In this document: positions 9,457-18,811 of the stretch, one piece after another
How the letters are laid out: the number at the start of each line of letters is the position of its first letter
Position numbering within the stretch: position 1 is the stretch's first letter
Assembly: GCF_000369065.1 (NCBI RefSeq)
Contig: NZ_KB849799.1
Location: 431,522 to 495,521 of the forward strand
Source: Acinetobacter haemolyticus CIP 64.3 = MTCC 9819
Lineage (GTDB): Bacteria > Pseudomonadota > Gammaproteobacteria > Pseudomonadales > Moraxellaceae
Length of the DNA: 64,000 nucleotides
Reading direction: 5' to 3'
Made by a program: the position numbers and the translations under genes
The notes under the pieces: generated by a model
What the model saw: the letters and a program-made list of their open reading frames with translations, nothing else
Database searches by the model: none
Told to the model about the DNA's origin: nothing

Positions 9457-9924
9457 TAGCTTATTTAAAAGTTTATAACAGTTAAAGACGTTGTATTCTT
9501 TGATCACAAAACTGGAATGCAGCGCGACAACACTGTCGATTTTACCAATACGGCGTAATAATATTTCACTGTAATCATCCATATTACGCGCAACAAGTTC
9601 TAAGATAAAATCTGCACTCTGCCCTGTGACCAAAAAAGCATTGGTTACTTCTGGAATATCTTCTAGCTCTTCTAAAAACTTATCAAAAGTCTCACTATCA
9701 TGCTTGCTCAAAGAAACTTGCAATAAGATATGTAAACTGAATCCAAGCTTATTAAAGTTAATTTCTCTTTTTAGCTGTCCCATCACCTGAGATTCAATCA
9801 AATTTTTGATCCGACGATGCACCGAACTCACAGACAGATTAATACGTTCTGATAGCTCATTCAGGTTCATATCTTCATGCGTTAAGATCTCAAGAATCTG
9901 CTTATCGAAACGATCTAACTCCAT
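9454..9924 (-). CDS. Lrp/AsnC family transcriptional regulator
   Basis: Feast/famine regulator of 156 aa. Residues 1-60 form the winged helix-turn-helix (DRFDKQILEILTHEDMNL, then NLSVSSVHRRIKNL), and the remainder is the RAM ligand/oligomerisation domain (VTNAFLVTGQSADFILELVARNMDDY). Family members sense amino acids. No target is next to it: it is convergent with yebC, and its upstream 210 bases contain no gene, so it may regulate at a distance. ATG at 9924 is preceded by AAGGAATAAT on the minus strand. Confidence 0.9.
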   Translation of the reverse strand: MELDRFDKQILEILTHEDMNLNELSERINLSVSSVHRRIKNLIESQVMGQLKREINFNKLGFSLHILLQVSLSKHDSETFDKFLEELEDIPEVTNAFLVTGQSADFILELVARNMDDYSEILLRRIGKIDSVVALHSSFVIKEYNVFNCYKLLNKL

Positions 9925-10134
9925 CTTATTATTCCTTTTTCAATGCAATGAAATTTAGTCACCTATTATTTCCCTGTTTGCATTTTTTTAAAAGTGTATT
10001 TGACAATAATTTCCAATTTTTAAAGATTTTATTCAATTATATTTGAATAAAAAGTCATAACTTCAGATTATTTCCCACATACTGACCTATTAAACTTATT
10101 TTTTTCAACTCTAAGCTATTCTTACTACATATGA

Positions 10135-10171
10135 TAAAAAATGAGCCAAGTTTTAGCTTGGCTCGTTTTTA
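10135..10171 (-). terminator. Terminator downstream of tyrA-aroA
   Basis: GAGCCAAG / CTTGGCTC stem with loop of 6 bases and T tracts on both strands. It serves the minus-strand aromatic operon and may also stop readthrough from the right-moving side. Confidence 0.8.
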
Positions 10172-10211
10172 AATAGATTTCATTTTAAGTTATATTGCAA
10201 TCAAAAATTGC

Positions 10212-12461
10212 TTAAGCTTCTACAACTTTCAAATCAAGACCTGCTGTGTTTGCAAGTTCCGTAAACGTCGGAAAACTTGTTGCAACTGTTTCAGTACCAT
10301 GAATCGTAATCGCACCAGCTGTTCTCAGACCAGCAATACTAAAACTCATTGCAATACGATGATCATGGTGAGATTCAATTTCACCACCATTAAAGATTGC
10401 TGACCAATCACCAGACTTGCCCTTACCTTCAATGATGATGCCATCTTCTGTTGGCGTGCAATCGATACCCATGATTTTCAAACCATCTGCCATCACTTGA
10501 ATACGGTCAGATTCTTTAACACGAAGTTCAGCAGCACCCGTTAAAACAGTTTGACCTTCTGCACAAGCCGCAGCAATAAATAATGCTGGGAATTCGTCAA
10601 TTGCCAATGGCACTTGATCTTCAGGCATATGAATGCCTTTTAACGTTCTTGAACCTTTAATATGAATATCTGCAATCGGTTCGCCGCCAGCGATACGTTC
10701 ATTTTCAACAGTTAGGTCAGCACCCATTTGTTTTAGGATTTCAATGACACCTGTACGTGTTGGGTTAATACCGACCGCTTCCAGTACAACATCTGCACCT
10801 TCAGTAATCGCAGCACCAACCATAAAGAACGCAGCAGAAGAAATATCAGAAGGAACTTGAATATTCGTACCGACTAACTTACCACCGCCCACAAGAGAAA
10901 TTTTATTGCCTTCAGTTTTCACATCATATCCAAAGGCACGTAACATACGTTCAGTATGATCACGTGTTGGTTCAGGTTCAGTCACTGAAGTTACACCTTC
11001 TGCCCATAAACCTGCCAATAAAATTCCAGACTTCACTTGGGCCGAAGCCATTGGTAAATCGTATTGAATCCCTTTAAGCGCTTGGTTACCTGTAATACTT
11101 ACTGGTGGTGTACCTTTTTCACCGGTGGTTTGAATCTGAGCACCCATTTCACGAAGTGGCTTGGCAATACGCTCCATTGGACGTTTAGACAATGATGCAT
11201 CACCTGTCATCACAGAATCAAACTTTTGCGCTGACAACATGCCAGACAATAAACGCATGCTTGTACCAGAGTTACCCATATATAAAGCGCTTGCAGGGGC
11301 TTTCAAGCCATGCATACCGACACCATGAATCGTGACTTCACCATTCTTCGGACCTTCGATGCTTACACCCATGTCACGGAAAGCTTGTAAAGTTGCCAAT
11401 GCATCTTCACCCTCTAAGAAACCTGTCACATGCGTTGTGCCTTCAGCAATCGCTCCCAACATGATTGAGCGATGTGACACAGACTTGTCACCTGGTACGG
11501 TGAATTTACCTGTAAATGTTTTCTTTCCCGGTAAAATGCTAAATTGCTGTGTCACCTTGTTTTTCTCCATCAAAGGTTTTTTGGCTAACATATGGTTAAA
11601 GTGTTGACGAGCAGCTTGAGCATGCCCAAGCAATCCCATCAACGCTTGTGAATCTTCCTGTTCGATCAGTTTTTTCAACACTGAAAGTTGCTGTTCAAAA
11701 CCTTCTACAGCATTCAAAATCGCAGTTTTGTTGGCGAAAAAAATATCATGCCACATTTGTGGATCACTGGCTGCGATTCGAGAAAAGTCTCGAAAACCAC
11801 CCGCAGCATAACGGAAGATATCTAAATTATCTTCACGGTTCGCCAATTGCTCTACTAGATTGAAAGCCATCAAATGTGGTAAATGACTGGTGTGTGCCAA
11901 TACTTCATCATGTTTGGTCACATCCATACAGATGACTTCAGCTTTCGCAGCAGACCAAAGCTGAATCAGCTTTTCGACCGCCCAATCCGCACTTATAGCA
12001 ACTGGTGTCAAAATCACTTTATGATTTGCAAATAAATCGACTTTGCCTGCATGCACACCTGTATGTTCAGCACCTGCGATCGGATGTCCAGGAACAAAAC
12101 CAACCGGTAGACGCTCACCAAACACGGCTTTTGCAGCCTCAACAACATTGCCTTTGGTACTTCCCACATCGGTAATGATGGCATTTTGGTCCAGATAAGG
12201 CTTGATCTGTTCGAGTACCTTTTGAGTTGCACGCACAGGTAGTGCCAAAACAATTAAGTCAGCACCTACAACAGCTTCTTCAGGATTTGCATAACCTTCT
12301 TGAATAATACCCAATGCTTTTGCGTCATCTAAAGTTTTCTTTGAGCGTGTTGAAGCGACAATTTCAGATGCAAGTTGTTCTGCCACAATCACACGAGCAA
12401 GACTAGACCCAATCAGTCCAAGTCCAATAAATGCAACTTTTTTAAATAATGGTTGAGACAT
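10212..12461 (-). CDS. tyrA-aroA: Fused prephenate dehydrogenase and 3-phosphoshikimate 1-carboxyvinyltransferase
   Basis: Bifunctional cytosolic enzyme of aromatic amino acid synthesis. The N-terminal third (about residues 1-300) is prephenate dehydrogenase, with Rossmann motif GLGLIGSS and VGSTKG / PGHPIAGAE blocks, making 4-hydroxyphenylpyruvate toward tyrosine. The C-terminal part (from about 310) is EPSP synthase, with PGDKSVSHRS, GNSGTSMR and the ESDRI and HDHRIAMS motifs, joining shikimate 3-phosphate to PEP. The 749-aa length matches the two enzymes end to end. The start MSQPLFKK at 12461 is chosen over an upstream extension beginning at 12530, which adds unrelated residues. It follows pheA by 72 bases in the same direction. 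Confidence 0.95.
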   Translation of the reverse strand: MSQPLFKKVAFIGLGLIGSSLARVIVAEQLASEIVASTRSKKTLDDAKALGIIQEGYANPEEAVVGADLIVLALPVRATQKVLEQIKPYLDQNAIITDVGSTKGNVVEAAKAVFGERLPVGFVPGHPIAGAEHTGVHAGKVDLFANHKVILTPVAISADWAVEKLIQLWSAAKAEVICMDVTKHDEVLAHTSHLPHLMAFNLVEQLANREDNLDIFRYAAGGFRDFSRIAASDPQMWHDIFFANKTAILNAVEGFEQQLSVLKKLIEQEDSQALMGLLGHAQAARQHFNHMLAKKPLMEKNKVTQQFSILPGKKTFTGKFTVPGDKSVSHRSIMLGAIAEGTTHVTGFLEGEDALATLQAFRDMGVSIEGPKNGEVTIHGVGMHGLKAPASALYMGNSGTSMRLLSGMLSAQKFDSVMTGDASLSKRPMERIAKPLREMGAQIQTTGEKGTPPVSITGNQALKGIQYDLPMASAQVKSGILLAGLWAEGVTSVTEPEPTRDHTERMLRAFGYDVKTEGNKISLVGGGKLVGTNIQVPSDISSAAFFMVGAAITEGADVVLEAVGINPTRTGVIEILKQMGADLTVENERIAGGEPIADIHIKGSRTLKGIHMPEDQVPLAIDEFPALFIAAACAEGQTVLTGAAELRVKESDRIQVMADGLKIMGIDCTPTEDGIIIEGKGKSGDWSAIFNGGEIESHHDHRIAMSFSIAGLRTAGAITIHGTETVATSFPTFTELANTAGLDLKVVEA

Positions 12462-12533
12462 AAAACATATTGGCCTAATAAGACGATTTTGATATGGATA
12501 GATGTATAAACCACCTACCCATACGGTCAAAAA

Positions 12534-13643
12534 TTATAAAACAGCGATTGGATAAGAACCCAGTACTCGCAGCTCTTTAACCATCGGACGAATTTCGTCT
12601 AAAGCTGCAGCTACATTAGCTTGATCAATATGACCTTCTAAATCAATAAAGAACACATAGGCCCATTTTTCAGGTAAAGCTGGGCGCGTTTCAATACTAG
12701 TTAAGCTGATTTGATGCTTCGCAAATGGCGCAAGGATCTCTAATAAAGCACCTGCACGATCATGTGCTGAGATCAATAAAGAGGTTTTATCATTACCACT
12801 TTGAGGAATTTTTTCACGACCAATCACAAGGAATCGCGTCGTATTTTCTGGGTTATCCTCAATATTGCTATGTAAAATCTCAAGATTATACATATTCGCC
12901 GCAATGTCAGATGCAATCGCAGCAGAATGCCATTCATTACGAATACGACGTGCAGCCTCTGCATTAGAATTTAGGGCAACACGCTCTACACCGGGATAAT
13001 GAGCATCCAACCACTTACGGCACTGTGCTAAAGTCTGCTGATGCGCATAAATCTGTTTAATACTATCTTTGCGGGTATTTTCTGATACAAGAAATTGATG
13101 ATGAATCCGAAGTTCTACCTCACCAATGACATTTAAAGTCGATGCTTTAAAACAATCAAGGGTATGGTTTACGATTCCTTCAGATGAGTTTTCAACTGGC
13201 ACTACACCATAATGTGCACTACCCGCCTCAACTTCACGGAACACTTCATCAATGGTTGGTAACGGACGCACGATAGCATCTTGCCCAAAATGTTTCAAAA
13301 CAGCCGATTGCGTAAATGTTCCTTCTGGCCCTAAGAATGCAATGCTTTGCGGTGCTTCAAGCGCCAAACAAGCAGACATAATCTCACGGAATAATCGAGC
13401 CATCGTCGCATCAGATAATGGTCCTTGATTGCGTTCCATGACTTTACGTAATACCTGCGCTTCACGTTCTGGACGATAAAATAATGGATTCTCTTCTGCT
13501 GCAAATTTCGCCTTAGCTACTGCCTCAGCCAACGAAGCGCGGCGATTTAGTAATTCTTGGATTTGTTGATCAACACTATCAATATCATTACGAATTTGTT
13601 CTAAGTTAAGTGACGTCGATGTGTTCTGTCCATCGTTTACCAT
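12534..13643 (-). CDS. pheA: Bifunctional chorismate mutase / prephenate dehydratase
   Basis: Converts chorismate to prephenate and then phenylpyruvate. Domains in order: chorismate mutase (about residues 15-95, IRNDIDSVDQQIQELLNRR), prephenate dehydratase (about 100-275, FLGPEGTFTQSAVLKHFG and the VENSSEGIV and TTRFLVIG blocks), and a C-terminal ACT domain (about 290-365, GALLEILAPFAKHQISLTSIETRP) through which phenylalanine normally inhibits the enzyme; the usual ESRP signature reads ETRP here. The start at 13643 is supported by GAGG about 8 bases upstream on the minus strand, whereas the ATG at 13667 has none. First gene of the pheA / tyrA-aroA pair. Confidence 0.95.
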   Translation of the reverse strand: MVNDGQNTSTSLNLEQIRNDIDSVDQQIQELLNRRASLAEAVAKAKFAAEENPLFYRPEREAQVLRKVMERNQGPLSDATMARLFREIMSACLALEAPQSIAFLGPEGTFTQSAVLKHFGQDAIVRPLPTIDEVFREVEAGSAHYGVVPVENSSEGIVNHTLDCFKASTLNVIGEVELRIHHQFLVSENTRKDSIKQIYAHQQTLAQCRKWLDAHYPGVERVALNSNAEAARRIRNEWHSAAIASDIAANMYNLEILHSNIEDNPENTTRFLVIGREKIPQSGNDKTSLLISAHDRAGALLEILAPFAKHQISLTSIETRPALPEKWAYVFFIDLEGHIDQANVAAALDEIRPMVKELRVLGSYPIAVL

Positions 13644-13987
13644 TGAATGTAGCCTCAGCAAAATCATCTATAAAAATGGATTACAATTCATCTATGAATT
13701 GATTTCCCGAGCTAGTATAACAAGACTTTATATGATTAAACACGCTGAGTTTTAACTCTTTTTATGAATGATTTATTGATTAGGCATTCATCGCCAAGCA
13801 AATTGGTTAAACAAGCCCATAAACATCTAAATCTTATAATTGACGACAGTAGGCATAGATGAACAGCACAGAGACATAATGTCTGATGTTCAGTTTTTTT
13901 TTAAGCATTGACCGCATAACAATTGAATACTGCCGCTTCGTTCTTGAGTTATGATGAAATTAAATGAAATAAGAATAGTAACTTGAA
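13644..13987. other. Intergenic region between divergent pheA and a lipoprotein gene
   Basis: 344 bases with no coding region I can support. It must hold the promoters of pheA (minus) and the lipoprotein (plus). I looked for a phenylalanine-codon leader peptide with attenuator hairpins ahead of pheA and did not find one. Confidence 0.5.
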
Positions 13988-14611
13988 ATGAATAAAATCT
14001 TATTGATAACCATATTCAGTCTAAACAGTATTCTTTTGACTGGCTGTATTGGTTGCTATAACCCTACAGGTTGTAGCCGTGATACATCACCTTATTATAT
14101 GACTCAGACTACAACTCAAGTCCGCGGCATCACAATTCCAGCTCAAACCAAGTTGAAATACCAAACAAAGCACTCATTTCAAAAAGAACAACAAACACAT
14201 GCTTTAGCGGAACAAAACCTTACTGCTATTCAATTACCTCCCGATACTGCAATACTCTGGGGCGATATGCCTTCTTATAGGTTTACAAAATTTTTCAATT
14301 CAGAAATGAAAGGTTTTTCAGTTTATCCTGCTGAGGGATTCTCCCCTCAATCGACCAATGAATTTGTCGTATTATGGCAAAGTTGTCGAAGCGCTTTGGA
14401 TATCACTTTAACGAACCCCAATGATTGGTCGTTTAACCCTGAAAATATGGAAATACGTGGTTGCGGGGTAAATATACAAAAAAGGAGTCAATACAACGAT
14501 GATTGGCCAAACCAAGATCAAGCAGACGATTTTTTAATGAAGATCAACAAGGCTCTGCACAAACTACCGAGACAACAGAACTATCCTATTATTTATAAAA
14601 CGACCAACTAA
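13988..14611 (+). CDS. Hypothetical lipoprotein (207 aa)
   Basis: Not recognised. The N-terminus has a lipoprotein signal with lipobox LLTGC (Cys at about residue 20), followed by a cluster of further cysteines (GCYNPTGCSRD), then a soluble domain with several Trp and Pro residues (AILWGDMPSYRF, NDWSFNPENM) and two more cysteines. No membrane segment after the signal. Flanked by pheA (divergent) and an acyl-CoA dehydrogenase (convergent), so it is probably monocistronic. Location should be periplasmic face of a membrane. Confidence 0.6.
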   Translation: MNKILLITIFSLNSILLTGCIGCYNPTGCSRDTSPYYMTQTTTQVRGITIPAQTKLKYQTKHSFQKEQQTHALAEQNLTAIQLPPDTAILWGDMPSYRFTKFFNSEMKGFSVYPAEGFSPQSTNEFVVLWQSCRSALDITLTNPNDWSFNPENMEIRGCGVNIQKRSQYNDDWPNQDQADDFLMKINKALHKLPRQQNYPIIYKTTN

Positions 14612-14621
14612 TATTATTTAG

Positions 14622-14649
14622 AAAAAACAGCCTACTCAAAAGCAGGCTG
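14622..14649 (-). terminator. Terminator of the acyl-CoA dehydrogenase gene
   Basis: On the minus strand CAGCCT pairs with AGGCTG across a 10-base loop and is followed by six T residues, 15 bases beyond the stop codon. Confidence 0.65.
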
Positions 14650-14664
14650 AATAATCTGGATAAA

Positions 14665-15813
14665 TTAAGATTTTCCAATCAATCCACGTGCTACGATTTC
14701 TTTCATAATCTCGTTGGTACCACCGTAAATACGTTGGATACGTGCATCTACAAAGAAACGAGAAATCGGATATTCAATCATATAACCATAACCACCGAAG
14801 AGTTGAAGCAAGTTATCTGCAACTTTCATCTGCATATCAGTACTGAAGCTCTTCAATGCCGCAGCAGTTTCAACATCCAATTTACCTTGCATATACAATT
14901 CAACATTTTGGTTGTAGAACGCTGCCGTTGCTAATTCGTCAATCTTTGCTTGAGCCAACACGAAACGTGTATTTTGGAATTGCGCAATTGCTTGACCAAA
15001 AGCTTGACGCTCTTTTACATAGGTCGTTGCTAAATCAATTGCTCCGCGAATGGCACCCAAAGCAGTTGATGCAATTGCAGTACGTTCGCGTGGTAACTCT
15101 TGCATCAAATAAGCAAAACCTGAACCTGCGTTACCAAGTAATTGGTCTTTAGGTACTTTTACATTATCAAAGAACAATTCTGAAGTATCTTGCGAATGTA
15201 AACCGATCTTGTCTAAATTTGTTCCCTTCTTAAATCCATCCAGATGGGTATCGACCAACAATAAAGATACGCCTTTAGCACGTGCTTGTGGATCGGTTTT
15301 TACCGCAAGTACCACAACATCCGCATGTTGACCATTTGAAATAAAAGTTTTAGAGCCATTCAATAAATAATGATCATCTTGCAAAATGGCACTCGTACGC
15401 ATTGCTTGTAAATCTGAACCAGCACCCGGTTCAGTCATCCCAATCGCGCCAACAGCTTCACCAGATACCATTTTAGGTAGCCAGTATTGCTTTTGCTCTT
15501 CTGTACCAATATGTTGAATATATGGTGCTGCAATTTCAGAGTGACATGAAATCGCGGTTGATAATGCGCAATAACCTGCACGTGCAGATTCTTCTACTAA
15601 CATCAATGAATAATGCGTTGGTACACCATAACCACCATATTCTTCTGGCACATCTACACACAAGAAACCATTTTCACCTAATAAGTTCCAAACAGAACGA
15701 GGCATAAGCCCTTCTCGTTCCCATTGTTCATAATGAGGTGCAATATGTTCGCTCATAAAACGTTTAAAGTTATCGCGGAAGAGTTCCAAATCTGCATCGT
15801 AAGCTAACATCAT
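14665..15813 (-). CDS. Acyl-CoA dehydrogenase
   Basis: FAD-dependent flavoenzyme introducing the alpha-beta double bond of an acyl-CoA. The 382 aa show the family blocks in order: N-terminal helical domain (LFRDNFKRFMSEHIAPHYEQWE), GAIGMTEPGAGSDLQAMRT flavin-binding segment, TFISNGQHADVVVLAVKTD, RQAFGQAIAQFQNTRF, and LFGGYGYMIEYPISRFFVDARI followed by IYGGTNEIMKEIVAR, where the glutamate aligns with the catalytic base. Chain-length specificity cannot be read. Monocistronic: the neighbouring gene on the right is divergent. ATG at 15813 is preceded by AAGGAAATA. Confidence 0.92.
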   Translation of the reverse strand: MMLAYDADLELFRDNFKRFMSEHIAPHYEQWEREGLMPRSVWNLLGENGFLCVDVPEEYGGYGVPTHYSLMLVEESARAGYCALSTAISCHSEIAAPYIQHIGTEEQKQYWLPKMVSGEAVGAIGMTEPGAGSDLQAMRTSAILQDDHYLLNGSKTFISNGQHADVVVLAVKTDPQARAKGVSLLLVDTHLDGFKKGTNLDKIGLHSQDTSELFFDNVKVPKDQLLGNAGSGFAYLMQELPRERTAIASTALGAIRGAIDLATTYVKERQAFGQAIAQFQNTRFVLAQAKIDELATAAFYNQNVELYMQGKLDVETAAALKSFSTDMQMKVADNLLQLFGGYGYMIEYPISRFFVDARIQRIYGGTNEIMKEIVARGLIGKS

Positions 15814-16057
15814 TATTTCCTTTCGATTTCATTTTTCTTAAAAAATCACTTCGCAGTCATGCTAATGATTTTTAGGCTAGATGTCATGTTCCGTTTGCAT
15901 CAAATCACTAGACTCATTCGGTCAATTATTTTATTTGCAATCACGCAAATTGACGCACAATTGATTAATGATTAAACAGCACAACTGAATTTTTCCGCTA
16001 AACATGCTGCTTTTATGTCATATTAATTTCACTGCTAGCGACGTCTTAAATCCGATC

Positions 16058-17056
16058 ATGAACACAAAACGAAATATCTATAAAACTGCTGAACATCCCT
16101 TTGCACAATATGTCCGTATTTTAGGGAAAGGCAAGACAGGTTCTCGCTCACTTAGCTATGAAGAAGCTTATCAAGCATTTAGCATGATTTTGAAAAATGA
16201 AGTACTTGATGTACAGCTTGGTGCTTTTTTAATGCTTTTACGTGTTAAAGAGGAATCTGTAGATGAACTTGCTGGTTTTGTTCAAGCGACCCGTGATCAA
16301 TTGAACTTTGCCCCACTTGATGTCGATTTAGACTGGTCATCGTATGCCGGTAAACGTAAACACTATCCTTGGTTTTTATTAGCAGCACTAACTTTGGCAC
16401 ATCATGGTTACAAGATCGTTATGCATGGTGCATCAGGTCACACCATTAACCGTGTTTATACTGAGCAAGTTCTTCAATACTTAGGCTATTCTATTTGCCA
16501 AAATGAACAAGATGTCAGCACTCAACTTAATCAGCATAATTTTGCCTATCTGCCACTAGAAGTCATCTCACCAATTCTAAGTGAGCTTATTTCACTGAGA
16601 AACGTGATGGGCTTACGCTCTCCGATTCACACACTTGCGCGTTTAATTAATCCATTCAATGCTAAGGCAACTTTACAAGCTATTTTCCATCCTGCTTATC
16701 GTACTTCACACCAGCAAACCGCTTTTCGTTTAGGTTATCAAAATAGTGCAGTGATTAAGGGTGAAGGTGGTGAGTTTGAACGTAATCCTGATGCCAAGAC
16801 ACTTATTTGTGGAATAAAAAATGGGGAGTTATATGAGCATGAATTACCAAAACTGACGCCTGATCGTAGCCCAATCGAAGAGGAACTTGATCTTGCAGTA
16901 TTTAAAGCTGTTTGGCTCGGTGAGCAAACACACGAATATGGTGAAATGGCAATCATAGAGACTATGGGAATCGCACTTTATACAATGGGCGCTGTCAACA
17001 GCTACGATGAAGCCATGGTAAAGGCTAAAGTTCTTTGGGATAGTCGTTTAAATTAG
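16058..17056 (+). CDS. ybiB: TrpD2/YbiB-type glycosyltransferase family protein
   Basis: Homologue of anthranilate phosphoribosyltransferase that in YbiB binds nucleic acid rather than making tryptophan. The N-terminal helical domain (SLSYEEAYQAFSMILKNEVLDVQLGAFLMLLRVKEESVDELAGF) is typical of the TrpD fold; the loop MHGASGHTINRVYTEQVLQYLGY is the altered PRPP-site region, lacking the GTGGD motif of real TrpD. The C-terminal sequence KGEGGEFERNPD is characteristic of the YbiB branch. The start MNTKRNIY at 16058 gives 332 aa; an upstream frame start at 16004 adds 18 unlikely residues. Its stop overlaps the convergent gene's stop. Confidence 0.8.
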   Translation: MNTKRNIYKTAEHPFAQYVRILGKGKTGSRSLSYEEAYQAFSMILKNEVLDVQLGAFLMLLRVKEESVDELAGFVQATRDQLNFAPLDVDLDWSSYAGKRKHYPWFLLAALTLAHHGYKIVMHGASGHTINRVYTEQVLQYLGYSICQNEQDVSTQLNQHNFAYLPLEVISPILSELISLRNVMGLRSPIHTLARLINPFNAKATLQAIFHPAYRTSHQQTAFRLGYQNSAVIKGEGGEFERNPDAKTLICGIKNGELYEHELPKLTPDRSPIEEELDLAVFKAVWLGEQTHEYGEMAIIETMGIALYTMGAVNSYDEAMVKAKVLWDSRLN

Positions 17057-17649
17057 AATGAGTGAAGCGATTTCTCAGTGAAGTCGCCTTTAATCACTGA
17101 AATTTCAATACAGATCTCATTTTTGGTTATCACTTCTATCTTATGCTTCTTTGTATACCACTCATGATAAGCTATGCCAAAGTCATAACTCCCAAACAGA
17201 TTGCAAAGTCCTGCATTATGGGGTTTTTCTATTTCGTTTATAGAGGTACCAATAAGCCGCTCTGGATTACTAAAAAACTCTTCAATCTGTTGTTTATTTT
17301 TGACTATTTCAAAATTTTTATCCTCAGAAAAAAAACTAGGATTCAGTGAATAATTCTTTTTAAATAACTCTTCATAAACAATAATTAGAATAACTGCAAT
17401 AATTGGCAGCAATATAAACAAATGATAATTTTTACTTAGCCAAAAATAGATAGTTAACCTTAAAAGCAACCCTATTACTAGACCTCCATAAATATAAGAC
17501 AAACAAATCTGAATTTTGCTCAATTTTAAGTAATAACAAAACCAATAAAAACTGAGTGTAATGACACTAAAAATCAACAATATGAATGGGTTAAAATGAG
17601 AAAAACAGAGCACACTTAATAACAAACACATAAAATAAATTATAGGCAT
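17053..17649 (-). CDS. Hypothetical membrane protein at the end of the T6SS island
   Basis: Not recognised. The 198 aa have about four hydrophobic segments in the first 95 residues (LLLSVLCF, FILLIFSVITLSFYWFCYYL, IYGGLVIGLLLRLTIYFWL, LFILLPIIAVILIIVY), then a soluble C-terminal half of about 100 residues with two Trp/Tyr-rich stretches (YDFGIAYHEWYTKKHKIEVITKNE). It follows the immunity gene by 95 bases on the same strand and shares the very AT-rich composition of the effector/immunity pair. It could be an accessory immunity protein or simply an orphan; nothing in the sequence decides this. Confidence 0.5.
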   Translation of the reverse strand: MPIIYFMCLLLSVLCFSHFNPFILLIFSVITLSFYWFCYYLKLSKIQICLSYIYGGLVIGLLLRLTIYFWLSKNYHLFILLPIIAVILIIVYEELFKKNYSLNPSFFSEDKNFEIVKNKQQIEEFFSNPERLIGTSINEIEKPHNAGLCNLFGSYDFGIAYHEWYTKKHKIEVITKNEICIEISVIKGDFTEKSLHSF

Positions 17650-17744
17650 GACTTACCCCCAAAATAAAATTCAATTAAATATTTTTTGAGGGAAAATTTA
17701 AAATTGGTGTATTATTTCCATCCCAAATTCAACCAACATTCCAT

Positions 17745-18809
17745 CTATTCACTATCAAACTGCCAATATACCTCACCCCAATCCTGAGTTTTAAGCTCAG
17801 GTAAGATTTCACCTTGCTTAAAATATTGTCGTGAATTTTCTTGTGCGACTGTAAACCAGTAACCAGTTTTTGGGCATACTTGACCTGCTCGTACACTCAG
17901 TTTCTCGGTAGCTTCTATGTTGGTATCAGCCTTGGCATTAATATTTTCAATATTAAAAATATATGTTTTCTCCTCTTCTGGAATCGTTCCATCCAAATAA
18001 CGTTTATCTTCCCAAATTAAGTTCCATTCGGTAGATTTAGATTTCTGTATATCTCCATTACTATATTTTGGTGCAATGGTTCCTTGATAAAAGTAATTAG
18101 GGCAGCCTTTATCCCCACCATCTAGTTTTGCCTCATAAATGCCAGTTATAGATATTTCATGGTCGGATTCTATAACAATTGTGTCAAAACTCTTGCATTC
18201 TAATGAGCTACTCACTTTATCTATAATATTTTCTTTATATAAAGGCCAATAACTTAATTCAAACAATGATTCAAAACTCCATTTTTGAAATAATTTATCT
18301 AAATTTTTAGGCAGAAAATATTGTGCATACTTATAATCTGATGAAACTGTAATTTTTGCTATATCTAGCATTTCAGATGCTATAAGAAGCTTTTTAATAG
18401 CCCCAATATGATATGGTTCTTCAAATAGACTACCATCTCTCCCACGTATACCTAGTTCAATATATAAAGGATCATTAGCTAAATCTTTCTCATCTCCATA
18501 ACGGCCAAATATTACTCCTTTTATTCCGCCTTCAAAAAACAAAGGATATATTTCATTTTTATATGGTGTTCTAAAAAAAAGTTCTAACGCTTTTTCTTGA
18601 TTATTCAATACATTTAAATACATTACGTATTGTTTCTCATAGTTTTCACTATAATTTTCTTTAATCTCATTTGTAGGATTTCTTAAAAGTCGTTCAAACT
18701 CTCTAACAAAGTCAGCATGTAGATCATATATTTTCTTAAAAAAAGAATAACTTGAGTATATCTTATTCAAATCTATGGCTTTTTCCCGTTTAATCTCATT
18801 GGTTTTCAC
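17745..18809 (-). CDS. Probable immunity protein of the T6SS effector (Imm71/Imm72-like)
   Basis: Expected to neutralise the effector encoded immediately upstream. The 354-aa product has no signal peptide; a helical N-terminal half (about residues 1-190) precedes a beta-rich C-terminus with the block RAGQVCPKTGYWF near residue 310 and a final WGEVYWQFD. This Cys-Pro-x-x-Gly-x-Trp arrangement recalls the Imm71/Imm72 immunity families found beside polymorphic toxins; I make that link from memory of the motif. It starts at a GTG two bases after the effector stop, with GAGGAG inside the effector's last codons as ribosome site, so the pair is translationally coupled. Confidence 0.6.
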   Translation of the reverse strand: MKTNEIKREKAIDLNKIYSSYSFFKKIYDLHADFVREFERLLRNPTNEIKENYSENYEKQYVMYLNVLNNQEKALELFFRTPYKNEIYPLFFEGGIKGVIFGRYGDEKDLANDPLYIELGIRGRDGSLFEEPYHIGAIKKLLIASEMLDIAKITVSSDYKYAQYFLPKNLDKLFQKWSFESLFELSYWPLYKENIIDKVSSSLECKSFDTIVIESDHEISITGIYEAKLDGGDKGCPNYFYQGTIAPKYSNGDIQKSKSTEWNLIWEDKRYLDGTIPEEEKTYIFNIENINAKADTNIEATEKLSVRAGQVCPKTGYWFTVAQENSRQYFKQGEILPELKTQDWGEVYWQFDSE

Positions 18810-18811
18810 GT

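Noticed and set aside
13644..13990. pheA leader peptide with attenuation
   Set aside because: No short frame with a run of Phe codons and no alternating hairpins could be seen in the pheA upstream region.
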